From: Aurelia coerulea
Lineage: Eukaryota; Cnidaria; Scyphozoa; Semaeostomeae; Ulmaridae
Length of the DNA: 64,000 nucleotides
Assembly: GCA_039566865.1 (NCBI GenBank)
Contig: CM076943.1
Span: forward strand, 8,604,001-8,668,000
Direction: 5' to 3'
Shown here piece after piece: positions 12,701 to 27,700 of this stretch (the stretch's first letter is position 1; each line of letters opens with the position of its first letter). Made by a program: the position numbers and the translations under genes. The notes beneath the pieces are model-generated. The model worked only from the letters and a program-made list of their open reading frames with translations, did not search any database and had not been told where the DNA came from.

Positions 12701-15700
12701 GGAATTTTCGAATGTACGCAATAGTGATAGAAGCTTTATCGCCACTCAATCGAAAGTCGCATTTGAAATGTATAAGAAAGACGCTCAATCCAGGCTCTTT
12801 TGTAGAATAGCTAAAGGGTGTGTTACGAAAAGCTACTTACAAACAAAAGAACAAAAGAATAGAGGAACGGGACTCGGCGAACAGGATACTTTTTGGTATG
12901 GTGGTTGAGTTGCATTTAGCTAGATTTCTGTGATCTTAATTGAATCGACCGCTTGTGTGGATGTATTGTAGAGTCAAATCGAGTATATTTCTGTTGACGT
13001 CATTTGGGAGGTCTTTATCACGAAGGATTCTCGGACAAATACGAAAATTCGACAAAGTTATGATCCAAAACCATATCAAAAGTAGCATGCAAGTTTGTTT
13101 TAGCTAAATAGATGGAAAATTCCTGGTAACCTCTAGCACTTGATATGAGTGGGGGGGGGGGGCTTAATATAAAGGGGACTTAATAAACATTTTCCCTTGA
13201 AAGGAGGGGCATATTAGAGAGGGGGATTAAAAGAGAGGGGGGCAAAATAGAGCCATTACAGTGACTGCTCTAATTAGAAATTTGTTAATCAGAAACTAGA
13301 AAAGTGTGTTTGCATTCAGAAATAAAGAGACAACCGAAAGAGCAGAAAGAATGGAAACTGCGCACACATGAGTGAAAAGTCAAAACTTTGAGCCCCCAAA
13401 AGCTCCCTGCAACACATTTCCTAAATTGTTCCTTAGGCCTTAAACTCTTGACTTATCTTCCCAAAAGCTTTCAAGGCGAGACAGTTTCTTGTATGAGATT
13501 TCACAGTGACGTCATTTTACGCAGCTCTGTCGAAGGAAACGAGAAGGAAATCTACACAGAGATTCTGAAATTATAGTGTTCTAAATGTTTTGTTTATGAA
13601 ACTGACATCAAGTATACCAATTAACAGTTTCTAGAATTTTTTGCGTTCGCAACTCAAAGTTATAACGCCGTTCATAATTGTTTGCGTTGACAACACAAAG
13701 TTATTACGCAAATTTAATCATGTCCGCTTTGATTTTATATTAGTTTTATAGATTTATCCAGTTTTTCATTACATACTTAAGACTTGTAAACAAACGAAAA
13801 AATATTGTAAATAAAAGTAGACAGATTAAGGCGAAGAAAAGAAAAAATATTGAATAGGGTATCTAAATTAATATGGTAGGGTAGGGTAGGGTAGGGTAGG
13901 GTAGGGTAGGGTAGGGTAGGGTAGGGTATGGGGTAGGGTAGGGTATGGGGTAGGGTAGGGTATGGTATAGTATGGTATAGTATATGGTATGGTATGGTAT
14001 GGCATGGCATGGCATGGCATGGCATGGCATGGATCAAATCATGGTATGGTATGGTATGGTATGGTATGGTATGGTATGGTATGGTATGGTATGGTATGGT
14101 ATGGTATGGTATGGTATGGTATGGTATGGTATGGTATGGTATGGTATGGTATGGTACTAACATTCGTGCATTGGATTATAATTGATCAATTTCTAAATCC
14201 CAAAATCACCCCGAGAACATTTTCTCTTTGCCCATTCATGTCGAGTCTTTAGAAAATTTGATCGACGTATTTTGATCGTTTTCAGTGTTTTCGAAAACGA
14301 AAATTTTAAGAAACTCGCTTCTAGCTCTAAAAACTGAAAACAACAAAATTTGCAAAAAATCCTAGAATCGAATTCAACCTTTCTGCTAAGGGTTAAGTCA
14401 TAAATCTTCAAAATCGGTCTAGTGTACGATTTATCGTGGCCTGCCAAAAGTGCATAGTTTAGAGCACCCGGTAGACTTTCATAAATTATGGTTTTCTGGA
14501 AGATCGTACCGTTTTTCCTCCATCAATTTAGGATTCACAACGATTTTAACTTTCTCAAAGCGTGCATTTTTTCAATAAAAAGAAAAGGGCAATAATTTTG
14601 AAAATAATCAAAGTATCAGCCATTGCCAACGAAGAAGACTTATAACAAAGTGCCTGAAGCTGGTTTCAAGCAATTAAATCAAATGAAAGATGCATCAACC
14701 AATCGTGCAATGTTTTAAAGATTTGGTTCCTATGCTGCTTTTACGAAACAAAATTTTCACATCTAAGTTAGTCTTTGATTGATAGATTAACATTATAATT
14801 TTGAACATCGGCCCTACAGAGCATACGACCAAGCGTTTCAGGTATAACCCTTCATTAGTAGCCAATTGATGAGGGCTTAAGTCCCAAGCGTTCAGTCTCG
14901 TACGCTCTCTGATGTATACTATATTTAGATTGATATAATCTTGGATTTTCCATTGCACATTCCCTTAAAAATAAAGAGGATTAAGTAAAGCTCACCTGAT
15001 GACTCTTGGATTTATCCACCTCTGCCATAGTTTCCCACAAACCTGGAAGATAAGACAAGATTATCAGAATCTGAATATTGACAGTTATAGCCTTAATGGG
15101 GCTGGGTCACGTAACTGTAAACAAACCTCTATCGAAACGATGATTTTTCAGTTTTTTGGTAGCCCACAGGGGTGGAAAAAATAGCGGATCACAGCACCAA
15201 AGGTCCCAGAAAGTTTTTCAGGTCACCAGAAAGAAATAAGCGAGGAATGAAAAAAAGAAGGAAAAGGGGAGTCTAAAAGATGAATGAGAAAAGGTAGAAA
15301 TTGATTTTCGAACAAAATGTAAACTTCCTCATTTTCTCTTTGCATTTCAAATAAGTTTCTGGAAAATTCGAGCCCAGATCAGACCGACTTTCCTTTTTCC
15401 AAAATGAAAGTATTACTTTGAAGACGGATTCCTGAATTTTTACAGAGAAAAAAACAAACACTTGTGTCTTGTCAGATTACAGAGATATCGGTGGACTCAT
15501 TGTGGATTCATACCATAAGTAACTTTATTGTGGATTCATACCATCAACCAAAATATGACACATGCCTGAAACAAACTTGATGTTGAGAAATCACACTCTG
15601 ATGAGGAAACAAGTCCGAAAGGCTTCAATGTCTTAAAAAATATCTTAGTATTTTTTGTTGTCAACCCTCTCTATATCAAGTTTCTAGTTATATATTTACC

Positions 15701-18700
15701 AAGTTTTTTTGCCTAAAACAATATAGATTATGGAGATAGCAGATTTGTTTACAGCCACGTGACCCAGCCCCTTCAAGGCTGCGTAGAAGAGTTGCCTTGA
15801 TTTTTTCTCTTTATTGACTTCAAAGTTATAATGCACAAGCAAGACAAAGTAATGTACAAGCGAAACAAAACCAATTGATCTATTGACCTGGTCAACGAGG
15901 AAGCTGCAAGAAGCGAGGGGCGAGAACGGCAAAAACAAAAGAAGAAAATCAAGAGAAATGAAAGATGAAAAACGAAAATCATTATTGCCTATACGACTTC
16001 AATGAACGCTTTGGAAGGCCATACAATTATCATCAGGATGATTTCAAACACGTATAAATAACGTTCACGCTACCAATTATTCCCGTCTCATTAAGCAATA
16101 GGAATGTAGCACCATGTTTTTATATTTCTCCAGACAAATGAAGATCATCATTTTCTCGAACTTCTTGGTGAATAAATGTTTACAATTTATAACAAGAGAT
16201 TGCAAACCCATACCGAATCTCAAAATGGATAATTAATTGAAATACCTCCACACAACTTACCAAACTCTGATTACAATGCATAGTTTAGCTACTCATTTAC
16301 ATACTATCGCGTATCGTTGCTATTATTGTCATCTTTATAATTGTTAGTAAAATATAAATTAATTGTACAAAAGTAGAAGTTTAGATCATGTATCTATTAG
16401 ATATTGTGTCTTATAATATAAATTTGGTAGAATACTATGCGCATACCAACCGGTTTTGTGTTGTGCAGGAAAATATAAAGCACAAGGTTTTAAAAGGACA
16501 GACCGAGCTTGCGAGGTCTGTGCAATAAGACCGAGGGCTTGATATTTTCCTGTACAACTATAAAACCAGTTAGTATGCGTTTTATTACCAATTTTGACTT
16601 ATATCATTTAGTCAAACGCATTTTGTTACTGTTATGTCGCAGAAGTTTATTGTAAATCTCACAGACCTAAATCAGTTGCTGTGGTGACAGAAACGCGTCC
16701 TTGTATCGTATAAAAACCGAGGAAATGTGCAATAAACCAATGAGATTGGCGGGATTCTTGTATTGCCTCGTTTTTGAAACGTCAGTCAGGTAATAAAAAA
16801 TGATACAAACCATCAGAGTCAGTGCCGTAAAACCGCACACGAAAACCAGTTGAGAACTTTTTCCCAATTATAGCAATTTCTTTTCCACCTCTAGGAGAAC
16901 TCTCACTTTCACTGATCCACCATATTTCAGGATTTCCGTATGGAGCAGCTAAAATGAATAAAAACGTCTTAGGAATTTATCAGAATAACAGTCAAGTCTC
17001 CAATATACAACAGTAGTTCTCGTTGTTCAGAAACCCCATCTTACATGACGACCCATCTAAATCCATCATACATCTGGCACCTTCATGAAAGGAAAGAGAT
17101 TCAATACGATCTCAGAACTAAGCATCTGTGTAAATTACCGATTACAAGGACAATAAAATTTGGCACGGAGTCGCTCTCATTCCGAGGAAGCCTTTTGTGG
17201 AATAATCTGAACGATGAGATAAAGAAGCTACCAACAGTTGCAAGCTTTAAAAGAAAGATCAAAACCTGGACGGGTGAACAGTGTAATTGTAAAATTTGTA
17301 AGTAGCCTGTCCATTATGTTATGTAGCTTGTAAATAATATTTCTTAGACGTCTTTGTAAATTATATTGTAAATAGTTGGTATTAATTAGTTTTCCTACAA
17401 CTATTGTCACACCAACTGTAAATAATGATTATGATTTGATGATTTGATTTGAACCCTTATGTACTGCGAGTTTGTAAAAATCAACATAATTGTTTGCTTC
17501 AAGGGAAATGATTCACCCCTGGACAAACTAGTGCACAGAGTTGATGGACAGATTCTGCCTGTATAACAATTAAAGGTAATGTTTCTATGTGAGTACAGCG
17601 ACTTTGCTATTTTTACGTGATATTTCATGTGATCATTTTACCGTAAATGCAAAAAGATAGCCAGGTCTAATATAAGCAGACTGATGACATACTTGCAGTT
17701 GCGATTTCAGAGCTGAACCCTAAATCTCACAGCAGGCAGACTCGTTGTGAAATTGAAATTTTAGTTTCGCATGTGATCAGTTAGATTCTGTCAATCACAG
17801 TGCGCTCCTAGGGATCTTCGTCAGCATCGTGTCAGCACATTTTGACAAGAGTGTATACGCTGCTGTACTTACATGGAAATATTACCTTTAAGGAATCCAA
17901 TAAAGAGTTCCTTTCAAAGCACAAGTTGATAATTAATGCATTTTTAGAACAAAACAATATAGCAAGTATTTGGAAAGATGTGGGCAAGATATGTCGATGA
18001 AGCTAATTTTGGTTCGGTGGCAAAGTTTCCAAATGTTTTGGTCAAGCTCAGCATCTCAGTTTTGATAAAGTTTGTTTGGTAGTCGGGCCTGGGCTTTGTA
18101 GCAACAAACGTCACACATCTTTAAGGAGCAAAGCAAAACAGGAAAACCACCCGGAGTAGAATTAAACCTATCGAATAAAGATCTTGTGTAATCTGCAGTT
18201 GCATGCAAAATTCTAATTTGCCTTATAAAAATGTATTGGCAGCTTGCATTTTAAATTCGCATTTGCCACAATTACTACGAATAAAGGCAACAAGTTCACT
18301 CCAAAAATGTAAAACTGATTTCTGAACTTTGTCTTTGCAAGGAAAAATGTGAAGAATTTGAATTTTATCCGTGCGTACAAGGAATAATTTGAATCTCATA
18401 TGAAATCTTAAGAAGCAAAACTTACTGCACATGAATGGCCGCGACTGGCAGGTCAATATGTATCCAAGTCGATCAGCCGTTCGCGGAATGGTGCATTGGA
18501 ACATAAGACGTGCCTCTTTCTTTTTCGCTTTCCATGCTGCCGGATTATCACCTCTTTCTCTCAGCTTTTTATCAGCATCCCAGTTTCGAATTCGACGAAC
18601 ACTTAGCGAATCCCATCTGAAAAAGGAGTCAGAACTGTAACAGTGTGCTGTAACAAGAACTTTAAAACTAGACAAGATAAGAATGGCAAGGAATTATCGT

Positions 18701-21700
18701 TGGCAAAATTTTTTCTTTTTTCCTTATTGATCTAAGATTCAAAAGAACTATAAAATAGTGCCAGCCACAGCGGGGAAGGACATTTTGTCATCTGGTCCCC
18801 ACTGTGGCTGGCATCAACAATAACAACAAAACACACAACAACTGGTTGCAGTCTAGTCGCATGCTTTACTGCAAGGTCTAAACATAAAATGTACTTTTGA
18901 TGTATGTAGATCTTTTTGTACCACAAGGTGAGTAAAGGAAGTAAAGGCACTTGCCAGAACACGAAGGCTCTATTCAGGAAATAAGCAAGTGATTATAGAG
19001 ACAGCATATGAGAAAAATTGCATTGGGTAATCATTTCTTGCCATTTCAAACTATGCGAAAAATGAGACAGCATCGTCTTCAACACTATTTTCAAGTTCAG
19101 CGTAAACCACTCACAAAGAGATATCTGAAGCCCTAAAAGTTTTGAATATCAAAATTTGCAATAGTAATCCATGGATCCAAACTGTCAAAAAGGACAAAAG
19201 CACCTAGAAACAACATTAACCAGTAAACATTTGGAAGGTTTCAAATCGATAGAGAGACTCATTTATTCAAATTAGCATATGGCATTTTGTGATAAGTCTT
19301 TCAATGTAAAGTGTATAGAATATTGTATCATAGTCATACACTTTAATCAAGTAATGGTAATGATAATAATAATGATAATATGTAGTAAAGAGCAAAGGTG
19401 AACAGCATGGAAGGACAATAATATAAGGAGGGAGACAGAAATGCTTCCCATCCTAGACCACGGATAGTGGTTCGATGGGAAACATAATTTAGACAATTGG
19501 CCGGTTCGTACATCAACACCGTGTAAAAGCAACATAATAATAATAATGATAATAATAATGATAAATACATACACTGCAGTCATATTTTGTTCCGGGCCAA
19601 GGACAGTTTGGATTGCAGGAATATTTCCATCGAGGGTGATTTCTTTGCAAACTGTTTTCGTTGAGCCAGGTCCGGTAATTGAATGAAGATGCGGTTCACC
19701 ACATTCAGTTACAAGAAATACAGTCATTATTACACTGCCAGAATAACCATTCACCTACAAAAATATACTATACTGTCAAATTCGTAAGATACGGAAGGCG
19801 ACAAGTATCTGCTGAATAAAAAAGTTTCGCGTTCGTTAGGTCATATTTTGGGGAGAAACGTTCAATATGGGAGCTCTTCTCGTGAAGAAATCCTGTCAAA
19901 AAGGTAGCATTATGGTGAACTTTTTGTTCTGCTTTGGCACACATATTCTGAAGTATATGGCATTTATTCGGAAAGTGGATGGTACAATTAAAAGTATTCT
20001 GTTGGAAGGACCATGGCCTGAAAATTACTGCAAACAATGGGTAAAGTGCGATATGTTAATATCGTTATCAAACAAATGATTCAATAAACTCTTTCTTACC
20101 TAAAATATCTAGAAATTTCGCCGTTCAAGCTTGATTCAAGTTTCTTGAGTTTTAAGATAATTTTAAAGATTGCAATAAACGAATTGCAAAGCAATTAGGT
20201 CGTATAAAAGTACCGGATGAACAAGGTTTACTGACGGTTTCTTTTACCAGCGACAATACACCGAAACTGAAAATGCCCGTGGAAAAGAAAGGTACTCACT
20301 CGAACAGTTGGACATCCATTTTCATTGACACCTCTTATCGGTCCCCGGCATCCTTCACTTTCATAGCGAGCTCGATATGACTATTGAAGAAAGGAAAGCA
20401 AGTCAGTACGGAAAATGGCTCCATTTCAGTTGAATTACTTAATCTATTACATTGGAGCAAATAAATGGACACTTATTCTTGAGCTTACAGCACATGCAAA
20501 CTAAAAAAACCACCGGGTGAATAAAAACCATCCCCGTTTGAAAGGCAATTACTGCCTGGATTTAAAGGTAATAATATTGGCTAGAATGCCATTCAATAGT
20601 GGACATGTTCAAATATGTTTCTAAATTTACCTGACTGAAATATGTGTGTGAGTGTAGCTTTAACCTTCAAAATAGGCATAAAATCACGACCAAATTTTTC
20701 TGCCTTACAGCAATGATTTTTACATGCTTTGGCACGTGTTTGGGAGGGAGAAAGTGTCATCGCTTGGAGCATACAGTAGAAACCCGCATAAAAGAACCTA
20801 GGTTTTCTTTGTGCAGCCTGAATAGGTTCTTAATTAACTGGCTGCCATTCTAAATTCCAGCCTGTAAGGTTCTTAAAAAGGTTCTTATATACGTACAGGT
20901 CTTGCACACATTAACACTATTTTCCTGCTCAAGAATTCTTAAGAACATTTGTGGGTCTGTTATCTGTAATGACACAGTTAAACCAGCTTTTTTTTAACCA
21001 TGTTAAATTTTAACCAATCAAATGCATTTGACTTGTTGGATTGACCAATTAGAATGCAACATACCATAACCTGATTAACTTTAACTGGTTTAACTTGCCA
21101 GTGTGAATAGTGTATAAGAATACCTGTTTAAAAAAATCCTTTAATCTTTTGTACCAATGAAGAAGTCTGATCAGAATGTGAATAATCCTGAAGAATCCTA
21201 AAAATTCTTGTCCTTTTAATAATTTACATGAAAGCTATTATATAAGAACCTTTCCCAGTTTCAGCCTCGTAGGGGTTCTTATTTAGGGGGTTTAAAAGAT
21301 TTAATTTCAGCCTCAAGGTTCTTATAAAAACAGGTTCTTTTATGCGGGTTTCTACTGTAGCAAAACCATTCCGGGCGATTCCATCCTTCCAAGAGTATGT
21401 GAGAAATATTGAGAAATATTTGAAGGTTTCTAGGAGGAGGGGCCTCCTCGAGGACATCCCTCATAATTTCAGAACGGAGTGGCCGATTTTAGTCAGGTAA
21501 ATTCTAAAATGGATTTGAACATGTCTATCAGTAAATAATAACCTCGCTAATATCATCATTTACATCTTTGTCTTCTAAATTCATGAATAAAACCCCTCTC
21601 TAATAAGGTCTGCTCTCTTTTCAGCCCCCCTCTGCAGTCTTAAAAAATAAATAAGCCCCCGGGGCTTAAGAATTTTATGGTAGTTCACTTTTCATAAATC

Positions 21701-24700
21701 ATATTCAAAAGGAGGGAATTTACGTTAGAATGAAAATCTATGTCAGAAGCCTCAGTTAAGTTCACAATGGGTCTAAATCTGACGCAATTCGGCAGCATTG
21801 AAGTTAGTTTTAACATCGGAGATAATTTTCGCTAAGCCAAAAATTATAACAAACCAAACTATTCAGGTTTAAAGAGGATGATCTGTCGTGGTTCAAATAC
21901 TGAGATATGAACGTACCGCATCGCACAATAAAATTCAGCTTGAGAACGAAAGGAGATCATTATTTGACGAAAAAGGTTACGAAAGAAAGAAACCAGACTC
22001 TGGAAAAGACTAATGACCTACAAACAGGGTTAACGAGGAAGGTGGAAGAAGCGAGGAAGGGGGGAAACGGCACACAACGAAAGAAAGAGAGACGAAAGAC
22101 ATATGAAAGAAAAAGGCGAAAAACGGAAATTATTATTGTCTATATACCTTCAATGAACGCAAAGGTACACAATATACCAGAAAAATCTTTAATCACTAGC
22201 GATGGAGTTAAACATCTTTATCCCGGGTTAATGAGGAAGGTGGAAGAAGCGAGGAAGGGGGGAAACGGCAAACAACGAAAGGAAGAGAGACGAAAGACAT
22301 ATGAAAGAAAAAGGCAGAAAAACGGAAACTATTATTGTCTATATACCTTCAATGAACTCAAAGGTACACAATATACCAGAAAAATCTTTAATCACTAGCG
22401 ATGGAGTTAAACACTTTTATCCTCTATTCAATTCTTGAATTTAAAAAGGTTAGACTGTAAATGGACTAGGCCCACCAACAAATTCACAATGAGAAATACG
22501 ATCTTAAAAGCCAATCTGAAAGATGGTCCCAAAACTGGACCCCCTTTAGAATCTCGACTCGCTTTGATCATGCCTCAGTAAAAATGTCATGTGCCTACGA
22601 GAAAATAGACTGAGCCTTTCCTTTAGTATAAATTTGCCTCGTATCGTATTTAGATTCGCTGAAGCTGAACCAAGTTTGGTTCGAAACGTTCGAAAATTTA
22701 CAACATGTTTAACCCTATTCCTCGTGGGGTCTTTGCATTCACTCCTCACGTGGGGGGGGGCATTATGGCCCCCCCTAATTATATCCAAAACCAATAGGGT
22801 TATGAAGTTGTAACCTGGTAGATAGTACCTCCAATCTATTGTGCAACTAATTAAGTAATTAGATTCCAATTAGTCACGTGACCTGTTGCTAGGCAACTAA
22901 TTATCTTGAGACCAATCTGCAATAAGCCTATGTATGGCAACTAATATATTATCAAATATTTCTAAGAAAACAAGGTTTATTCTAATAGATGATTTATATT
23001 CTAGTATAGCAATAGGTTTTCTCACAAAATACTGTATTTATCCTTAATTTTTCACATATCTATTCAAACAATGACGTCATAAAGATCTATGACGTCATTG
23101 TTCTAAAAAACTATAAATGTAGATGAAAATTAACAAACTATACATCATATGAAAGGTCTTGACAAGAGCAATTCAATGAGACTAATTAGAACACAATCAA
23201 ACAAGGATTCACCAAATTAGAAGCAATTTACTGTTTTCTATTGTTACCTCTCTCCAAATAAGGGCAATTAATGGTCATGTGACACATAGAATTCGAAAAA
23301 AAATTTCAAACTATTGTAGGTAATCAAATTTTAGGAAAAGTCAGTAAGTACTAGCCCTCTAACTGCAATGGTTTAAGCACTGCATAGCAATGTTTGGTTG
23401 GGGGGGCCATAATGGCCCCCCCCCACGTGGAAGAGGGTTAAAGGGAATAGACATCGCTATATCGACAAGCTGCTATAAATAGGCTGAAGAAACGCCCAAA
23501 AACCCATTGTTTCCTTCGCCACACAATGAAATGGCAGGCGTCAGAAATGTTGAATACAATACAATAGATTATATTTTTAACTTGGCCCGGGCCAGCTTTT
23601 AAAGGGTCTGTTTCATCCAGCATGCCTTGCACGTGCCATCTCTTGGCTGGCCTTTGTTGCCGCAATTTTTATGGCCCATGAAAATGGCGGGCAACAAAGG
23701 AACATCAACAGACGGCACGTGCAAGGAATGCTGGATGAAACAGACCCTTTAACTATGTCGATTCCCTTTAAGTCAATCATCTATCAACGTAACACCTGGA
23801 TTTGTCAATCAATTAATAGCTTGATGAATGTCAATGAAATAAATAAATACGAAATAATTGTTGTCGCTTGCCATATCCTTCGACTTGCAAGTAGGCTAGG
23901 AGTACTTAATAATGAAGTCTTAAATGCGCGCATCTGAACACAAAGATAAAAAATAATTAAATCTCTAGAATTCAAATTCTGCATGCCTGGCTAACAGCTT
24001 CTTGGCAGGTGTTTTTCCTGGTTTTAAGCCTTGTATGTCTGTGTGGATTTGAAAAGCACGACACGCGGTATATTTTCAAGCGATTTTAAGGAGGATCACA
24101 GCGAATTTTCGAAGCAAAATTAGACAAACATATGGAAATCCTTAATCACTTCAGAACATTGATTTGTAATATCTATCGGGTGAATAAGAGAAAACGTGGG
24201 CTTTTGCCTATTTTTATTGATGTAATTTACTTCGAAAATCACTTCTTTGAAAATTCATTGCAAAAGAAAAAGGCTAACTTAGACAGGAAAATTTATTTGG
24301 TCAAAATCGGACCGTCTGTTCCATAATTATGAGCGATTTTTGCTAAGTCGAGTTTGGCAAGCATCCTAAAATAGGCATTCACTTCGATTCATATTGGTGG
24401 ACGTGTAAACCGCTAAACTAAGACAAAAATGTGGTTTCTTATCGGAAAATTGAAAAGAAGCATTCATTGTGTTACATAACAAAAGGAAAAACTATAGTTG
24501 TTTATTTTCATCCATAAAGCACCATCCATTTAAATGTCATTGCTAAGAAGCAGCAAGTTGTTTCAAAGACGATAACCTTTTCATCAAAATAGCAATATGA
24601 CAAAATTGCAGGTAAATATAGAAAGATATGATCGATTTCAACAAACTAAAAATATCACTGATCTAATCTTTTGTCTGCAATATGAAACTTCAACCAACCC

Positions 24701-27700
24701 GATCTGATTTGTTTTTATCAAAACATGGCTTGTTAAACACCCAATGTTTTTTCTGACTCACAACTCACAACTCACAAATGTTTTTTCTGACTTTTTTCTG
24801 ACTCACAACTTTGACCAACTATAGTTGTTTATTTTCATCCATAAAGCACCATCCATTTAAATGTCATTGCTAAGAAGCAGCAAGTTGTTTCAAAGACGAT
24901 AACCTTTTCATAGTGTTTTTATCAATGTGCTAATTCTACGAGCAACAGCTCTACTTACGAAAGGCCTAAATGCTGCATGGCTTTTAGAAATAGTTTGTTC
25001 ATTCTTCCTTTCAAAACACCCAATGTTTTTTCTGACTCACCCGATGAAAAGATCGTCAACAGAACAACGAGTACAATACAACGCCAAGATTTGAAAGACT
25101 ACATTACAACAACAACTGAGATAACATGACACGAAGAACCCTTCCTTGGCAGGTCTGCGACACTGATCTAACGTTAAACAAAAGTATTCAAAGTGACGAT
25201 GAAAAGATCGTCAACAGAACAACGAAAACAACAACAACAAATAGTACAATACAACGCCAATCGTCTATTCCAAATTAGTTGTCAGGTGAGATTTGCGACA
25301 ACGCAAAAGTATTCATGCAAAACACTTCAATCGTTTCTATTCGTGGACATTTTCACCTGACATCTAACGTGAGACAGACTGTGATATTATTGATAGTGAT
25401 AATACCTCTTCTGGTTCTTCGACCATTTCAAGATTTGGTGGAACTGAGACTGAACTTTTTTCTTTCTCGTATTCGACTTCCATGGAAGACTCCACTTTAC
25501 AAATCTTTGTTCCATCTGGTGGCTTTTCCTTGGCTTCTTTTGATGACACGGAGGTCTCGCGTACTGACTGCATAAGAGCTTGGAGCTCCTCCACAGCTGA
25601 TGGTTCTTGCGATTTAGATGGACGTCCTAAAAGAAATTTACAGTCTTAACTATTGAATGCAATTCACTCAAAGTGTGGATGATCCAATCGTTGATTCAAT
25701 TCAATTCAATTCAACTAAATGCTATTGCAGGTAAATATAAACAAGATGCATTCCGTTTTAAACTGATAACAAAATGTGTTTTTTGTCACTGCTGTGAGGC
25801 AGGAAAGATCCCAAAATCTGATAACAATTTTACACACTTTTGCAAGATTTTGAAAAAGGTCTTTCAGAACACTGCCAATAAATAATCTTGGAATAAAAAG
25901 TCTGTCTCAGATACAGACTGGTAAGCCCTAAAATAGATTTGAACATCTTATCTATTGATACAAGGCTACGGGAAGACCGCGGGAAATGTGCGATTAACCA
26001 ATGGGATGGCGGGATTCTTGTATTGCCTCGTTTTTGAAACGTCATAATCAGGTAATAATAGTTTACACCTTTAACTTTAAAGTTTTGCGAAGATTGGATG
26101 TCTACGTTATTCATCACCGAAACCAACAATACCTTCCCTGTTGGCAACTCATCCCTGAGAAGACGTTGAGCTGTTATCGGAGGAGAGAAGTGAACACTCG
26201 AGCGAACATAGATCACAGGGTAAGTGGTAGCCTACGCGTAGACACATTATTCCAAAAGAAGAAAGGGTCTACGAAACTAGGAGCAAAATCTTGCTACTAC
26301 AGTTCCAGAGCTCTGGAACTTTAATTCATGCAGCCTTTGTTGACACGCGCTTCACACATTATTTGAACAGAGGATTAGCACAATTGATTGGGCAGCCGTA
26401 GCAAGCTTTATCTCTATATTTCGTAGACCCTTCATTCTTTAGGATAATGGGTCTACTCGTAGGCTAGGTAAGTAGTGGTACTCCTAAATGTGGCAAGCTA
26501 GGATTCGACCCATAACCTTCTGCAGAGAATGTTAGGACGCTAGCCACTAGGGGACAACTGCTCAATACCGGTATTTGTAAAGCATGAATATCTTCCTCAC
26601 CTGGAGAAGGTCCTTGGAAAGACCTGTTGGCTCTCCCACATGAATCATTTGTGTCGTCATCGTCATCATCATCATCCGGGTCATCTAGACTTATTATACT
26701 ATCGCACGAATCCTCGGGAATGTACTGAAAGTTGTTTTTCAAGTTCACATTGGGATGTTTTGAATTGGTTGACTGTGATGGGAATTTGGTGTTTTCATCT
26801 GGTCGTACGAACTCGTGCTCTTCCGATTTCTCATGACGATCCATGGAATAATTGAACTGATGTTTACTTTTTGCCTTCGGGTAGAAGAAGTTGATGGACG
26901 GCGATGGCCGCAACTTCTCTGCTACTGTGTAAACTGATACTGTCTCTGCTGTATGCGTCAAACGCTTGTACTGAGCTTGATTGCAGGGGTATGGTCCGGT
27001 AGGGCTCACCCCATCTCGAGGGCAAACTGATTCTGAAATGAGAAAGCATTCTGAAATGAGCATTTTGAAACTGACTCTGAAATGAGAAAGCACGTAGTTT
27101 ATGGAACATTTCGACATCATGCATACAGGGTGTCCCAAAAAAATTGTGCCCCGTTTGTCTGAAGATTGCGACAAAACGGCAAAAGATTTTCGCTCAACTT
27201 TTGCATGATGGTGCTCTTCAGATGTTCAATTAAAGTTTGCAACCATTCCCATAAAAATCCGTTGAAAAATAATGGCGCTATGACCTTCAGGAGACCAAAT
27301 TTGCCCGATCACTGAAACCAGCTGTTCAACGGAAATCAACGGCCATTTTGTCTTACTATTTTGCAGCGATGAATAGCTCTATGGAATGAAAATAAAACAG
27401 CAGCCTCCAATGTCATAGCTCTCGTGCAAATTCCGATAATCCTCGGAGAGTTCCAATATTTCTGACCTCACAGAAATTATTTCTTACCTCACGTGAAGAT
27501 ACTTATCACTGTAAAATAGTAAGGCAAAATGGCCGACTGCTGGTTTCAGTCGTCAGGCAAATTTGGTCTTTTGAAGATAGTAGCTCCATCATTTTTCAAC
27601 GGATTTCTACGGGGATGGTGGCAAACTTTAATTGAACATCTGAAGAGCAGCATCCTGCAAATGTTTGGCGAGAATCTTTTGCCGTTTTGTCGCAATCTTC

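Noticed and set aside
13777..14252. 128- and 87-codon frames of repeated YHTIP or GMVW
   Set aside because: Translations of the pentamer microsatellite.
15598..15640. CTGATGAG...GAAA resembling a hammerhead ribozyme core
   Set aside because: A short stem II can form, but the flanks do not pair to give stem I; likely coincidence.
21907..22398. 163-codon Lys/Arg-rich frame
   Set aside because: Runs through a 199-bp tandem duplication in different frames per unit; no splice context.
26880..26910. PSINFF as a calcineurin-docking PxIxIT motif
   Set aside because: The last position is Phe, outside the accepted pattern, and NFAT5 proteins are not calcineurin-docked.
26464..27174. 236-codon frame extending exon 3 on both sides
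   Set aside because: Strong splice sites, phase and the neighbouring exons limit the coding part to 27032-26601.
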